This document shows positions 16,837 through 25,143 of a DNA stretch of 64,000 nucleotides, one piece after another. Under the pieces are notes generated by a model that saw nothing but the letters and a program-made list of their open reading frames with translations, did no database searches and had not been told where the DNA came from. Source of the stretch: Paenibacillus sp. FJAT-29882 (GTDB lineage: Bacteria > Bacillota > Bacilli > Bacillales > DSM-1321). The stretch is from positions 2,862,981-2,926,980 of the forward strand of contig NZ_LMVB01000001.1 in assembly GCF_001510645.1 (NCBI RefSeq), in the 5' to 3' direction. Positions within the stretch are counted from its first letter, which is position 1. Every line of letters begins with the position of its first letter. A program made the position numbers and the translations under genes.

Positions 16837-17415
16837 TTACCAATTGTCGATACTACGAACTGTACTGTAGGCTCTGTTTTTAAAGTTAGATATGTTATTC
16901 AACCCTTCAAAATAAATGTTAAGCAGCTTATTTGAAATATCTTCTTTTTCCTCTGACAATGCCATCCCACCCATGTAATAGGCAATTAAATGCTGTACAT
17001 GATTATCTACTTCGAATTCGTAGGATTCTGGTGTAGAGGAATCAAGAAGCGTTGGATTTTTCTCGTAAAATACCTCAAATAAACCCTCATACCGATTGTT
17101 AATCCACAACTGACCATTCCTGAGTTGATAATCTGTAAAGGTCTCATCGTACAATGTGATGAACTGTAATGACTTGAAATCATCTGGCAAAGGATACTTG
17201 GTCACACCTTGTTCGTTGACCCTTATTTTGTTTATGGTAAACGATGATTCTATACCTAATCGATTGGATATTTCCATTTGAGCATCACTTGCGAAACGAT
17301 TCATGGATAGCAAATAATCCGCGTTCTCCCCGTCTGGAATCGGCACGCCATCATTGGAAAACTCCAACATGAGGGAAATGGCTTTCTTTTTTGCTTCACC
17401 AAGAGTTAGATTCAT
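16837..17415 (-). CDS. Head-tail connector (gp4-like adaptor)
   Basis: 192 residues from the ATG at 17415 (GAAGGTG ribosome site, 5 nt spacer). Largely helical: LTLGEAKKKAISLMLEFSNDG, then RFASDAQMEISNRLG, a beta region (YPLPDDFKSLQFITLYDE) and helices near the end (HVQHLIAYYMGGMAL). This arrangement is that of P22 gp4/T7 gp11-like adaptor proteins. It lies directly upstream of the tail-tube gene. Confidence 0.65.
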   Translation of the reverse strand: MNLTLGEAKKKAISLMLEFSNDGVPIPDGENADYLLSMNRFASDAQMEISNRLGIESSFTINKIRVNEQGVTKYPLPDDFKSLQFITLYDETFTDYQLRNGQLWINNRYEGLFEVFYEKNPTLLDSSTPESYEFEVDNHVQHLIAYYMGGMALSEEKEDISNKLLNIYFEGLNNISNFKNRAYSTVRSIDNW

Positions 17416-17431
17416 TTGATCACCTTCTTTC

Positions 17432-17463
17432 ATGAAAAAAACACCCCTATAAAGGAGTGCTTT
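17432..17463 (-). terminator. Terminator after the O-acetyltransferase gene
   Basis: CACTCC / GGGGTG hairpin with a 6-nt loop and a seven-T tract on the minus strand. It lies between the acetyltransferase and the connector gene and so isolates the former as its own unit. Confidence 0.65.
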
Positions 17464-17516
17464 CAAGATTTATTTATGTCGCAGTTTCCACCTACTGTGT
17501 CGTAAGATGTATTTTT

Positions 17517-18164
17517 TCATGTAATTTGAAGTTGTCTACTAACTTTTGCAGGCACTCCGAAAGCAACTACGCCTGCTTCAATATCACTGATAACTACTGA
17601 TCCCGCCCCTATTATAGTATTCTCAGCAATTATTTTCCCTTGTATAACACAAGAACCAATACCTATATGTGTTCTCTCTCCTACTCGCACATTACCCGCA
17701 AGGTTTGCTCCGGGTGATACATGTACTCCATCAGAAATATAGCAATCATGATCTATCGTTGCCCCTGTATTTATTATAGAGTGACTACCTATTGATGTTT
17801 CGGGGTTTATACACACACCTGCGGCAATCATTGAGCCATCGCCAATTTGAACAGAACTTGCAATAATTGATTTAGGATGAATAGCTTTAACAAGAGAAAA
17901 ACCCTTTTCTTGTAAATCTTCTCCGATTCTTATTCGAACAGTGTTATTCCCTATTGCTACGAAGGCTTTTGTAATTCCTAAATCTAATAGTTCATCTAAT
18001 TTCTCGTTACCGCCCAAAATAGAAACACCTGCTATATCTTGCTGGTGTATTAAAGTGTTATCATCAAGTATACCAATAATCTCAAATTCACAAAGTTTGA
18101 GAATGTCTATAACAACCTTTGCGTGACCTCCCGCGCCAATTACAATTACCTTATTTTCATTCAT
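17517..18164 (-). CDS. NeuD/PglD-type sugar O- or N-acetyltransferase (cargo gene)
   Basis: 215 residues from the ATG at 18164 (GGGAGG upstream; the longer reading has none). Residues 1-85 are a Rossmann-like sugar-nucleotide-binding domain beginning KVIVIGAGGHAKVVIDIL. Residues 95-215 are a left-handed parallel beta helix of hexapeptide repeats (IIASSVQIGDGSMIAAGVC, NTGATIDHDC, GVHVSPGANLAGNVRVG, THIGIGSCVIQG), with the active His in DHDC. It transfers acetyl from acetyl-CoA to a cell-surface sugar. It has its own promoter and terminator inside the virion gene run, the hallmark of a lysogenic-conversion gene. Target glycan unknown. Confidence 0.85.
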   Translation of the reverse strand: MNENKVIVIGAGGHAKVVIDILKLCEFEIIGILDDNTLIHQQDIAGVSILGGNEKLDELLDLGITKAFVAIGNNTVRIRIGEDLQEKGFSLVKAIHPKSIIASSVQIGDGSMIAAGVCINPETSIGSHSIINTGATIDHDCYISDGVHVSPGANLAGNVRVGERTHIGIGSCVIQGKIIAENTIIGAGSVVISDIEAGVVAFGVPAKVSRQLQIT

Positions 18165-18200
18165 ATAGATATATCCTCCCGTTTTTTTAAAAAAAGTATG

Positions 18201-18230
18201 GTTATAGTACATATTTCTACATATTTACAA
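18201..18230 (-). promoter_or_regulatory. SigA-type promoter of the acetyltransferase gene
   Basis: Minus-strand TTGTAA, 18-nt spacer, TATAAC, 37 nt upstream of the start codon, in a very AT-rich 100-base gap after the tailspike stop codon. Confidence 0.55.
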
Positions 18231-18321
18231 AAAAAACCTTTAAAAACAGGGAAGATTTATCAAAAAAACTAAAATTACGTTTTATTTTCCATCTTTGTCG
18301 CTGTATCGACCAAGTGCGTCG

Positions 18322-19923
18322 TTAAACTGTATAATTACCGTCACTTATACAGTTGGCGTCAACCGTAATGACACCTGTCGCATATCTAGCTACATTTCCA
18401 CTTACGATAGTAGGACTTCCAACAGGTGTACCTGATATGTCAATCGCTTTTATTGCACCTGTGGCTTTAAAATAGTTGTTACGAATATAGTTATTAAAAT
18501 TCGTAGCGTTGTAACTGTGAATCCCTCTATAAGTGAAGTTGTGGAAGCTATTTCCGTTGAAAATACAATCTTCAACGTTATTGTCAAAACTAACTCCTGT
18601 GACAACAGTATCAATTAAATTACCTGTAATGGTACTTTTCTTTGTTCTTAATCCCATAGCTAGATTTGTACAATTATAGAACTTGTTATTAGTAATAACA
18701 TCCCCTTGACTTGTAGTTGTTGAGGCATATCTTATTCCTTTATCCAGTATGTTTGTTATGATGTTCCCTGTAATTGTCCAACCTATGTTAGATAAGGTAT
18801 CTCTATTAATCCCTAAAGAACAATTGTTAATCGTGTTGTTTGAAACAATTACATTCGTGGAATTTCCTTCAAAGGAAATAGCGTTAGAAAAATTATCGTA
18901 AATAAGGTCTTTAATGTTGTTTCCTTGAATGATAATAGAATCACCATTAACGGGATTAATAGCGATACCGGTTTTAGCTGAAGGCATCATCCCTGTGATT
19001 GAATTTCCGATAATTTGAACACCCTTTATACTTGCTATCATACTTGAGATATTGATAGCTAACCAATACGTTTTGAAAAAGTTATTAGTAATTTTCACAT
19101 TGGTCATGTTTTCAGCAAGAATAAGGTCAGCACCTTTATTATTCTCAAAATAATTACCTTCGATTATGATGTTAGATGATGCTGTTTTGTTACCTGGATA
19201 CGTTTCTATATCTATTCCGCTCATAGGTGCTGTTCCACTTATAGTTCCGATGTTTTTAATATGATTGTTATATACCTGTAACCCATCTACATTCACGACA
19301 GATATGCCTTGTCGTCTGTTTGTGTCGAATACGCAATTTCTAATCGCGATGTTTTTACATGATGTAAAAGTTACTCCACTATCTTTTGTAACCGTATCAA
19401 TAATGATACTATCTCCCCACATCTTCGAGATATTTACACCGTCAACAGTAACATCACTAGAGTTTTCAATGAATATACCGAATCCAAAAGCTCCTGCCAC
19501 ACCTACATGCGTGTCTAAATCTCCAACTATATTTCCGCCTTTGATAACGACATTATTAGCACCTTTTACAGTAAAAATATTATATCCTTGTAAATTATTT
19601 TGTTTCTGTTTTAAAGTTGCTTCTTTATGCATTTCCACATGTACAGGGAAATCAACATATATCCCTCCATCATGGTTTTGGTAACGAGCCCCCGAAGCTT
19701 CCCCGTCTATCAAATAAGTTCCTTTGGGAATATATATATGTTTTAAATTGTTTGTTTTAACGTAAGCAAAAGCATCTTTAATCGCTTGAGTATCATCTGC
19801 AATCCCATTACCTTTTGCACCGAACGATTTTACGTTGATCGTAATTTCGGCCAACTGTCTATTAGTTGCATCTAAATCCTTCACAGCTTTATTCGCCAAT
19901 CCTCTTGCAATTACATCTGCCAT
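18322..19923 (-). CDS. Tailspike with pectate-lyase-like beta helix
   Basis: 533 residues. A short N-terminal anchor (DVIARGLANKAVKDLDATNRQ) is followed by the Pectate_lyase_3 signature VKSFGAKGNGIADDTQAIKDAF and a long right-handed beta helix of repeated N-rich coils (IIIEGNYFENN, VKITNNFFKTY, VIVSNNTINNC, WTITGNIITNI). Such spikes bind and often cut surface polysaccharide and set host range. No catalytic residues can be assigned with confidence. The neighbouring acetyltransferase may alter the same glycan. Confidence 0.85.
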   Translation of the reverse strand: MADVIARGLANKAVKDLDATNRQLAEITINVKSFGAKGNGIADDTQAIKDAFAYVKTNNLKHIYIPKGTYLIDGEASGARYQNHDGGIYVDFPVHVEMHKEATLKQKQNNLQGYNIFTVKGANNVVIKGGNIVGDLDTHVGVAGAFGFGIFIENSSDVTVDGVNISKMWGDSIIIDTVTKDSGVTFTSCKNIAIRNCVFDTNRRQGISVVNVDGLQVYNNHIKNIGTISGTAPMSGIDIETYPGNKTASSNIIIEGNYFENNKGADLILAENMTNVKITNNFFKTYWLAINISSMIASIKGVQIIGNSITGMMPSAKTGIAINPVNGDSIIIQGNNIKDLIYDNFSNAISFEGNSTNVIVSNNTINNCSLGINRDTLSNIGWTITGNIITNILDKGIRYASTTTSQGDVITNNKFYNCTNLAMGLRTKKSTITGNLIDTVVTGVSFDNNVEDCIFNGNSFHNFTYRGIHSYNATNFNNYIRNNYFKATGAIKAIDISGTPVGSPTIVSGNVARYATGVITVDANCISDGNYTV

Positions 19924-20381
19924 TATGCCACCGCCGTTCCTTTTACCGTTACATTACCGCCGCTAACAGCCGATATTCTGACACGAAATTTCTTTTGACC
20001 AGTAATGGTAAAACTCCACGATTCATTATTTCCGCTAGTTTGCGTACCCATAGCAAAGTCATCATTTTTAACTCCTTGAATGGGTTTGTATGCCCCACTC
20101 GAACCGGCCGCTTCAAATACAACAGTACGACTCGTCGAAGTCCCGTATATTTCAATTGTGAGGTCTTTGAATGCTCGCACATCGAACTCAGCTCCACTTG
20201 CTGTAGTAGTAGCGATATCTTGAAAGGTGAAGTCTTCTGTTTTGGATTGAAGGTCACCGACTGTAATATCACCAGCTTGAAGAGTGATACTTTGCCCTTC
20301 TGCTAATTGAACAGGTAAGCTCCCGTTTGGATTTAGATCAAGGGTTTTTCCATTGCTGTCCACGATTTGACTTCTAGCCAT
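19923..20381 (-). CDS. Probable head/virion surface protein
   Basis: 152 residues, beta-rich (SFTITGQKKFRVRISAVSGGNVTVKGT). It lies between the major capsid and tailspike genes, with its stop overlapping the tailspike start. Similar small Ig-like proteins decorate heads or necks of phages. Family not recognised. Confidence 0.5.
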   Translation of the reverse strand: MARSQIVDSNGKTLDLNPNGSLPVQLAEGQSITLQAGDITVGDLQSKTEDFTFQDIATTTASGAEFDVRAFKDLTIEIYGTSTSRTVVFEAAGSSGAYKPIQGVKNDDFAMGTQTSGNNESWSFTITGQKKFRVRISAVSGGNVTVKGTAVA

Positions 20382-20405
20382 TATCGATCACCTCTCATAA
20401 TCAAA

Positions 20406-20430
20406 TAAAAAAAGGAGCCGAAGCTCCCTT
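20406..20430 (-). terminator. Terminator after the major capsid gene
   Basis: GGGAGC-TTCG-GCTCC hairpin with a UUCG tetraloop and a T7 tract on the minus strand, directly after the capsid stop codon. It probably lowers, rather than stops, downstream expression. Confidence 0.85.
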
Positions 20431-20433
20431 GAA

Positions 20434-21441
20434 TTAATCTCCCGCTACCGTTCCCTTACCCGGATCAATTTTACAAATCGCTCTCCAGTTGTTTGGAGCA
20501 GCACCGAAACGAGCACGACCTTTAAAGATGTTGTTATCTGTTTCTTCATCAATGTATGATTTCACACTCAAATCTAATCGGTTTAGCCACACTAGACCAG
20601 CGTATGCTTCATTGAAAGAAGAATCCATGAGATACCATGAATCAGTTCCTGCCGTGATGCCTGGAGTATTAGTTAAGTACGGAGAAATGATTACATTCCA
20701 GCGACCAAACTGAAAGTTAAAGGAGTTATTCGCTGTGCCAGGAATCCCCTCTGCACCGATTGCATCAAACACAAGTTTTTTGATTCGAGATTTATCGGGA
20801 ATGATGATCGTATCTGGTTGCAGATTCAAAATGTTCCCATCTTCATCTTTGAAATAGTGCATAGCTTCTTCGATGTAACCTAATGCATCATAGGAAAATG
20901 GATTCCCAAAGTAGTTTGACTGTTTCGGTCCTTTATTAGTAGCAGAAGGATGATCAGTAGAGAATAAAGGTTTAGCATCCGCACCTGTAATATCAAACCT
21001 TTTCCCTTTGCCCCCTAATTGGAATGTAGCGTTTTGAGCATTGTTTAAAATACCAGTCGCAAACAATTCCTTAGTACGGCTAAATGATTGCATAAATTGG
21101 TTAGTCTTTTGCTTAATTTTCCCCATTTTAGCATCTTCGATAATCTGTTGAGTGACCTCGAATGAGTTTTTCCATTCTTCCGGCTCTATTACTTTAGAAA
21201 ATCCTTCTTGCATGGATGAACGAGGGTAAGCAGCACCTTCACCTACTGGCTCAAAGTTTCCTAGAGATGTTTCAGAAGTATACTTCTCAGCGTAATTAGT
21301 TGTATCATCCTCATAAAAGACATGAGAAATGATAGAATTCTTTTCATGTGCTTCCTCTTGCTTTTCTAGCATCATTTTAATTGGCTCTTGGCTCTTTCCA
21401 TAAATGCTCTCGTTTACACCACTTGATTTCGAAAATAACAT
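20434..21441 (-). CDS. Major capsid protein
   Basis: 335 residues with an HK97-like capsid pattern. There is an N-terminal helix region (IKMMLEKQEEAHEKNSII) and an E-loop-like segment (GAAYPRSSMQEG..., WKNSFEVTQQIIEDA). The peripheral and axial domain features are PLFSTDHPSATNKG, PDTIIIPDKSRIKKLVFDAIG, FNFQFGRWNVIISPYL, SFNEAYAGLVWLNRLD and RARFGAAPNNWRAICK. Placed after scaffold and decoration genes, with its own terminator for high expression. Confidence 0.85.
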   Translation of the reverse strand: MLFSKSSGVNESIYGKSQEPIKMMLEKQEEAHEKNSIISHVFYEDDTTNYAEKYTSETSLGNFEPVGEGAAYPRSSMQEGFSKVIEPEEWKNSFEVTQQIIEDAKMGKIKQKTNQFMQSFSRTKELFATGILNNAQNATFQLGGKGKRFDITGADAKPLFSTDHPSATNKGPKQSNYFGNPFSYDALGYIEEAMHYFKDEDGNILNLQPDTIIIPDKSRIKKLVFDAIGAEGIPGTANNSFNFQFGRWNVIISPYLTNTPGITAGTDSWYLMDSSFNEAYAGLVWLNRLDLSVKSYIDEETDNNIFKGRARFGAAPNNWRAICKIDPGKGTVAGD

Positions 21442-21455
21442 ATATTAGCCCCCTC

Positions 21456-21848
21456 TTAGCGTCGGAAATATCCGCGCACTTTTTTATCTCCATCTGTATC
21501 TGAAATTAAAAAGACACCGCCCGTTGTAGTGGCAGTGACTTGAGCTCCATCTGTATGAATTGTTACTTTTCCACCTGAATTAGCAATCGCGGCAGTTGCG
21601 GTAGTTTCAAACTCATCTGCTGCAGTAATACGAATAACAGCCATTGGTGTTTTGGATGGCGTTTCTGCCGCCTGCTTTCGATAGGAAACAAACTCAGGAA
21701 CGTCAGTACCTGTCGCCTTGGTTAAACGACCGTTAGCATCCTGTTTCAAAACATCACCAATGTTAGCACCTTCCCCATCTTTCATAAAATAGGTGTGCTC
21801 CAACGCGTTAATGGAACCATCAATATGTTTAACTAAAATAAATGGCAT
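21456..21848 (-). CDS. Head decoration-like protein
   Basis: 130 residues, beta-rich. Located between the scaffold and the capsid genes, the typical decoration protein position. Contains NIGDVLKQDANGRLTKATG and TGGVFLISDTDGDKKVRGYF. Assignment rests on position and fold impression. Confidence 0.6.
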   Translation of the reverse strand: MPFILVKHIDGSINALEHTYFMKDGEGANIGDVLKQDANGRLTKATGTDVPEFVSYRKQAAETPSKTPMAVIRITAADEFETTATAAIANSGGKVTIHTDGAQVTATTTGGVFLISDTDGDKKVRGYFRR

Positions 21849-21859
21849 ATCCTCACTCC

Positions 21860-22729
21860 TTATAAACTGTTTTTATAATGTTTCACGAAATCTTTTTCGG
21901 ACATTTCACCTGTTTTCAGTTCCTTTTTGAACATCATTTTGTAATTAGACAAAACATCTGGTGGGACCACTCCTAAATCAATATCATCAGCACCTTGACC
22001 GCCATTTTCGCGGATATGAGATTTGCCATTGATTTGATTGAGCGTCTTTTGTTTAGATGATGCTTGAAAATGTTCTCGGATAGCCTGCTTATTGGTCAGT
22101 TCATATGCTTCGATTAACGACAAACCTGATTGACCATCATTCCACTTGATCCAAGTCTCATTCGGGATATCTTCCGCGTTTTTTACGAGATCTGGGTATT
22201 CTTTTGTGAGATTGTCGAAACCATCCAATAAGGCACGGTCTTGCTTTTCCTGTTCAGCCTTTTGTAGAACCTCATCCACTTTAGAAAGCTTTTCAATTAC
22301 CTCGTCAGGCAACCCAGCATCTCTATAGCGTTGTTGTTCCTCAGCTTGTTGTTCAGCTTCAACAGCTCTTTGATACTCCTCAAATGTATGGATACCATGG
22401 GACTCCCCGTACATTTCAGAAATCATATTGTTCATTTGTTGGGTTTGCTGTTCTAACGCTTCTTTATCACGCCTCATTTGAGCGAATGCTTGATTTTGTG
22501 GATCATCCTTAAACGATGGTTCAGCAGGTTCGGCGAACTCCTGCACGTTTTCGCCTGGTTCAATCGGTTCGTCTATAGGAGTATCGATAGTCTCATCAAT
22601 TGGATCATCTACAGGTGTGTCAATCGGTTCATCTACTGGAATGTCTTCACTAAAATGTTGCAAGTCTAGTCTCAATAGTGGTAGTTCAGCGACCTCTACC
22701 TTTTTTACGCTATTTATAGTTGCTTTCAT
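21860..22729 (-). CDS. Scaffolding-like protein
   Basis: 289 residues, acidic and helical. An unusual N-terminal run of proline-aspartate-isoleucine repeats of the DEPIDTPVDDPIDE type (residues 28-55) precedes long coiled helices (QMRRDKEALEQQTQQMNNM, RAVEAEQQAEEQQRYRDAG, VDEVLQKAEQEKQDRALLDGF). The C-terminus is basic and helical (NYKMMFKKELKTGEMSEKDFVKHYKN). The pattern fits phage scaffold proteins placed between portal and capsid. Confidence 0.65.
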   Translation of the reverse strand: MKATINSVKKVEVAELPLLRLDLQHFSEDIPVDEPIDTPVDDPIDETIDTPIDEPIEPGENVQEFAEPAEPSFKDDPQNQAFAQMRRDKEALEQQTQQMNNMISEMYGESHGIHTFEEYQRAVEAEQQAEEQQRYRDAGLPDEVIEKLSKVDEVLQKAEQEKQDRALLDGFDNLTKEYPDLVKNAEDIPNETWIKWNDGQSGLSLIEAYELTNKQAIREHFQASSKQKTLNQINGKSHIRENGGQGADDIDLGVVPPDVLSNYKMMFKKELKTGEMSEKDFVKHYKNSL

Positions 22730-22777
22730 TGTTAACCTCCATAAGTGGGGATTTTTGCGCTGTCCCCAAGCGAGATA

Positions 22778-22921
22778 TTATTTAGATCGTAAATCTCCAC
22801 CCTTAACTTTCTTTGGGCTTACACTGTCCTTCTGGATGGAGTTAGGCGCTTTGATAAAAGCAGTGGATTTGTTAGGGATCTTGTAGTTCCCTGATTGAGT
22901 ACCTTGGTTACGTTGTGCCAT
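22778..22921 (-). CDS. 47-residue basic protein between portal and scaffold
   Basis: Starts MAQRNQGTQSGNYKIPNK and ends KKVKGGDLRSK. GGTGGTG is a good ribosome site 7 nt before the ATG at 22921. Basic and probably disordered. Not recognised. It may bind DNA or the scaffold. Confidence 0.55.
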   Translation of the reverse strand: MAQRNQGTQSGNYKIPNKSTAFIKAPNSIQKDSVSPKKVKGGDLRSK

Positions 22922-22984
22922 GAGTATTCACCACCTTTACGGATTATTTCGAGATAATGGGAAAAGGCTAACCGAGTCTCACGA

Positions 22985-24961
22985 TTAGCCAGATTGTTCT
23001 ATTTGAGCCATCATTTGATCCATGACAGCCTGTTGTTGTTCTGGTGCCATCTTGCGGAAATTATCTTGTTCATGCTTTGGTAACTTCTCAAGTAACTGAT
23101 CAAATACCCGAGGATCATTAGGATCTATTTGTTGCTCCATCATTTGTTGTTCCTGCTGCATCATTTCTTGTTGTTGGGCTTGCTGTTGTTGCATCATCAT
23201 TTGTTCCTCAATCTGCGACTTGATTTGCTTAGCCATCGGGAAGTTTAATGATTCCATAATGGTCCAGAATTGCGTTTTATCAATCGCTTGAGTACCCAAC
23301 ATTTCTTTTGCCTGGTTAAACATGAATATCGCATCTTTCGGAATACCTGAGCCAGCATCGGCAGAGAAAAGGAAATCCGTGTTGTAATAAAGTTCCCCTG
23401 CATCATCCTGCAGCAAGAATTTGTGTTTATCAAAATCACCGTAATCATCATTGCCATTTTGATCCTTAGCAAGATACGGGCGTAATTCATCATAGAAAGC
23501 TAATTTGAATTCGAACATGATCTCGAAAAGTTCTTTGAAGGCTGTCTGCTTGTTGAATTCCTTAGACCTCATCCGACCAGAAGCCTGTTGTACCTGAATT
23601 TGTTTAGCTACACCTGAGGTGGCTGTACTGTCTTCTAAGCCTTGGAAAGAGTTTGTGATACCTAGCATGTACTGAGTGATTTGCCGTTGATGGTCAACGT
23701 ACTGCATATCATCACCAATTGGCGCTTTGATATCCTTTACATTGATCGCGTTGAGTTTAGCAAGATCGCCACGAATAATTTGATATGTCTCGTTTGTGAC
23801 CTCCACTTTCAATTCATCAGGTAGTAAAAGAAAAGAACCGCCCTTCATGACCTTTTCTTCCATCTTGGAGCCGACCTTTTTAATGCTGTCTTGCTGATCC
23901 CGAATGGTATCAACATCGGACTGACCACCAAACGAGAAGTTTTTAGGCACATTCTTTCGGATGACAACAGGGTAACGGGATGGTGTAAAGAATGGAACTT
24001 TAGTTCCGGCAGGAATGATGATTGGTTGTTTGTTTCTATCCAACTTCCCAATCTGAATGTCACGATCCAATTCCTCGTATTCCTCAGTCTGCTTCTTAAA
24101 CTTCTTAGAGCCACACTGACACTCATCGTCCACCTTCACCTTACCGCAATTGGCACAACGTTCTAATCGCCTGTAATAGAACTTAGGAAGGTCCTCAAGC
24201 GCTTGGTCATTCACCCAAACAAACTTCCCGATATCGCCTTCTTTGTCTTTATACCAGCAAACAATTTCGGTTACTTTCTCATTTTCATTCCCTTTTGTAC
24301 CCTCTTCCATGAACGAATGGATCTCAGGGTATTGCTCATCGTCTGAATCATCCAGTTCCACATCATAACGGCGCCCAATGTATTCCTTTGTGACAGATGA
24401 AAGTATAAAAAAGTAATCCATCTTTTGAATATCGTAGATACCAGGCTGTGGTATAAGTTGTTTCGGATGCTTGCTTGTTACTTTAATTTCTCCCCTGTAT
24501 AGATGGTGTTTGAAATCAGGGTCCCAACTTACCTCAATGACAGAAAAGCCTTGGATGGGAGTGATACGCTCGTTTATATCGTTGATTTCCTCAATGCCAA
24601 TCTCTTTTAGATCATTGGAGATGCTATCCTCTATCATGCTGGCTTGTTCCTCGAATCCCGGTCGCTTAGCCTTAACGGAAGGTTGTGGAATAACTGAGTT
24701 GACTTGCGACTCAATCATTTCAAAGGTCACATTATAGATGTTATTTGCTTTTTTAGTGGGAGCCTTACGATTATTCACGTTACCATCCACAGCACGAGTA
24801 CCAAGGTATATCCTCTCTCGTTCATCCATGATGTTCGTGTCATAATTGGTTATGGATGATTCAAGCTTACTTTTCCACTTCCTCAATTTCTTGCTGTCCT
24901 CTGGAGTAAATTTGTCCATAATTTCACCACCCATCTTTTTCAGTTTGTTTAGGAGTTTCAT
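22985..24961 (-). CDS. Portal protein with a zinc-ribbon insertion
   Basis: 658 residues, the size class of P22-like portals. It has a helical N-terminal part, stem and wing features (VPFFTPSRYPVVIRKNVPKNFSFGGQSDVDTIRDQQDSIKK, DAGSGIPKDAI) and a C-terminal Gln/Met-rich coil (EEQMMMQQQQAQQQ). At 269-283 there is CANC...CQC (Cys269, 272, 281, 283), a likely zinc ribbon. It forms the dodecameric DNA gate on one head vertex and docks with the terminase encoded upstream. GTAGGTG ribosome site. Confidence 0.85.
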   Translation of the reverse strand: MKLLNKLKKMGGEIMDKFTPEDSKKLRKWKSKLESSITNYDTNIMDERERIYLGTRAVDGNVNNRKAPTKKANNIYNVTFEMIESQVNSVIPQPSVKAKRPGFEEQASMIEDSISNDLKEIGIEEINDINERITPIQGFSVIEVSWDPDFKHHLYRGEIKVTSKHPKQLIPQPGIYDIQKMDYFFILSSVTKEYIGRRYDVELDDSDDEQYPEIHSFMEEGTKGNENEKVTEIVCWYKDKEGDIGKFVWVNDQALEDLPKFYYRRLERCANCGKVKVDDECQCGSKKFKKQTEEYEELDRDIQIGKLDRNKQPIIIPAGTKVPFFTPSRYPVVIRKNVPKNFSFGGQSDVDTIRDQQDSIKKVGSKMEEKVMKGGSFLLLPDELKVEVTNETYQIIRGDLAKLNAINVKDIKAPIGDDMQYVDHQRQITQYMLGITNSFQGLEDSTATSGVAKQIQVQQASGRMRSKEFNKQTAFKELFEIMFEFKLAFYDELRPYLAKDQNGNDDYGDFDKHKFLLQDDAGELYYNTDFLFSADAGSGIPKDAIFMFNQAKEMLGTQAIDKTQFWTIMESLNFPMAKQIKSQIEEQMMMQQQQAQQQEMMQQEQQMMEQQIDPNDPRVFDQLLEKLPKHEQDNFRKMAPEQQQAVMDQMMAQIEQSG

Positions 24962-24969
24962 ATGGTCAC

Positions 24970-25143
24970 CTACTTATTGACTTTGATGGTAACGCCTTTA
25001 AATTCGTCTGGGGTAAACGCATTGTTCTTCATATTAATCTCAAATTCTGCTTCAGTAATTTGAAGTCTCATTCCTGTTCTTGCGAATAATTGAATAAGCA
25101 AAGCTTCTTTTACTTCTTCGTCACTCAAATAAACACTTATCAC
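24970..25143 (-). CDS. 57-residue protein between terminase and portal
   Basis: GTG start overlapping the terminase stop as GTGA, so probably translated by coupling. Reads ISVYLSDEEVKEALLIQLF... and ends GVTIKVNK. Alpha-beta pattern, no recognised family. Confidence 0.6.
   Translation of the reverse strand: MISVYLSDEEVKEALLIQLFARTGMRLQITEAEFEINMKNNAFTPDEFKGVTIKVNK

Noticed and set aside
19265-19684. 139-codon plus-strand frame inside the tailspike gene
   Set aside because: Lies wholly antisense to a strongly supported beta-helix protein, lacks a ribosome site and has no family features.
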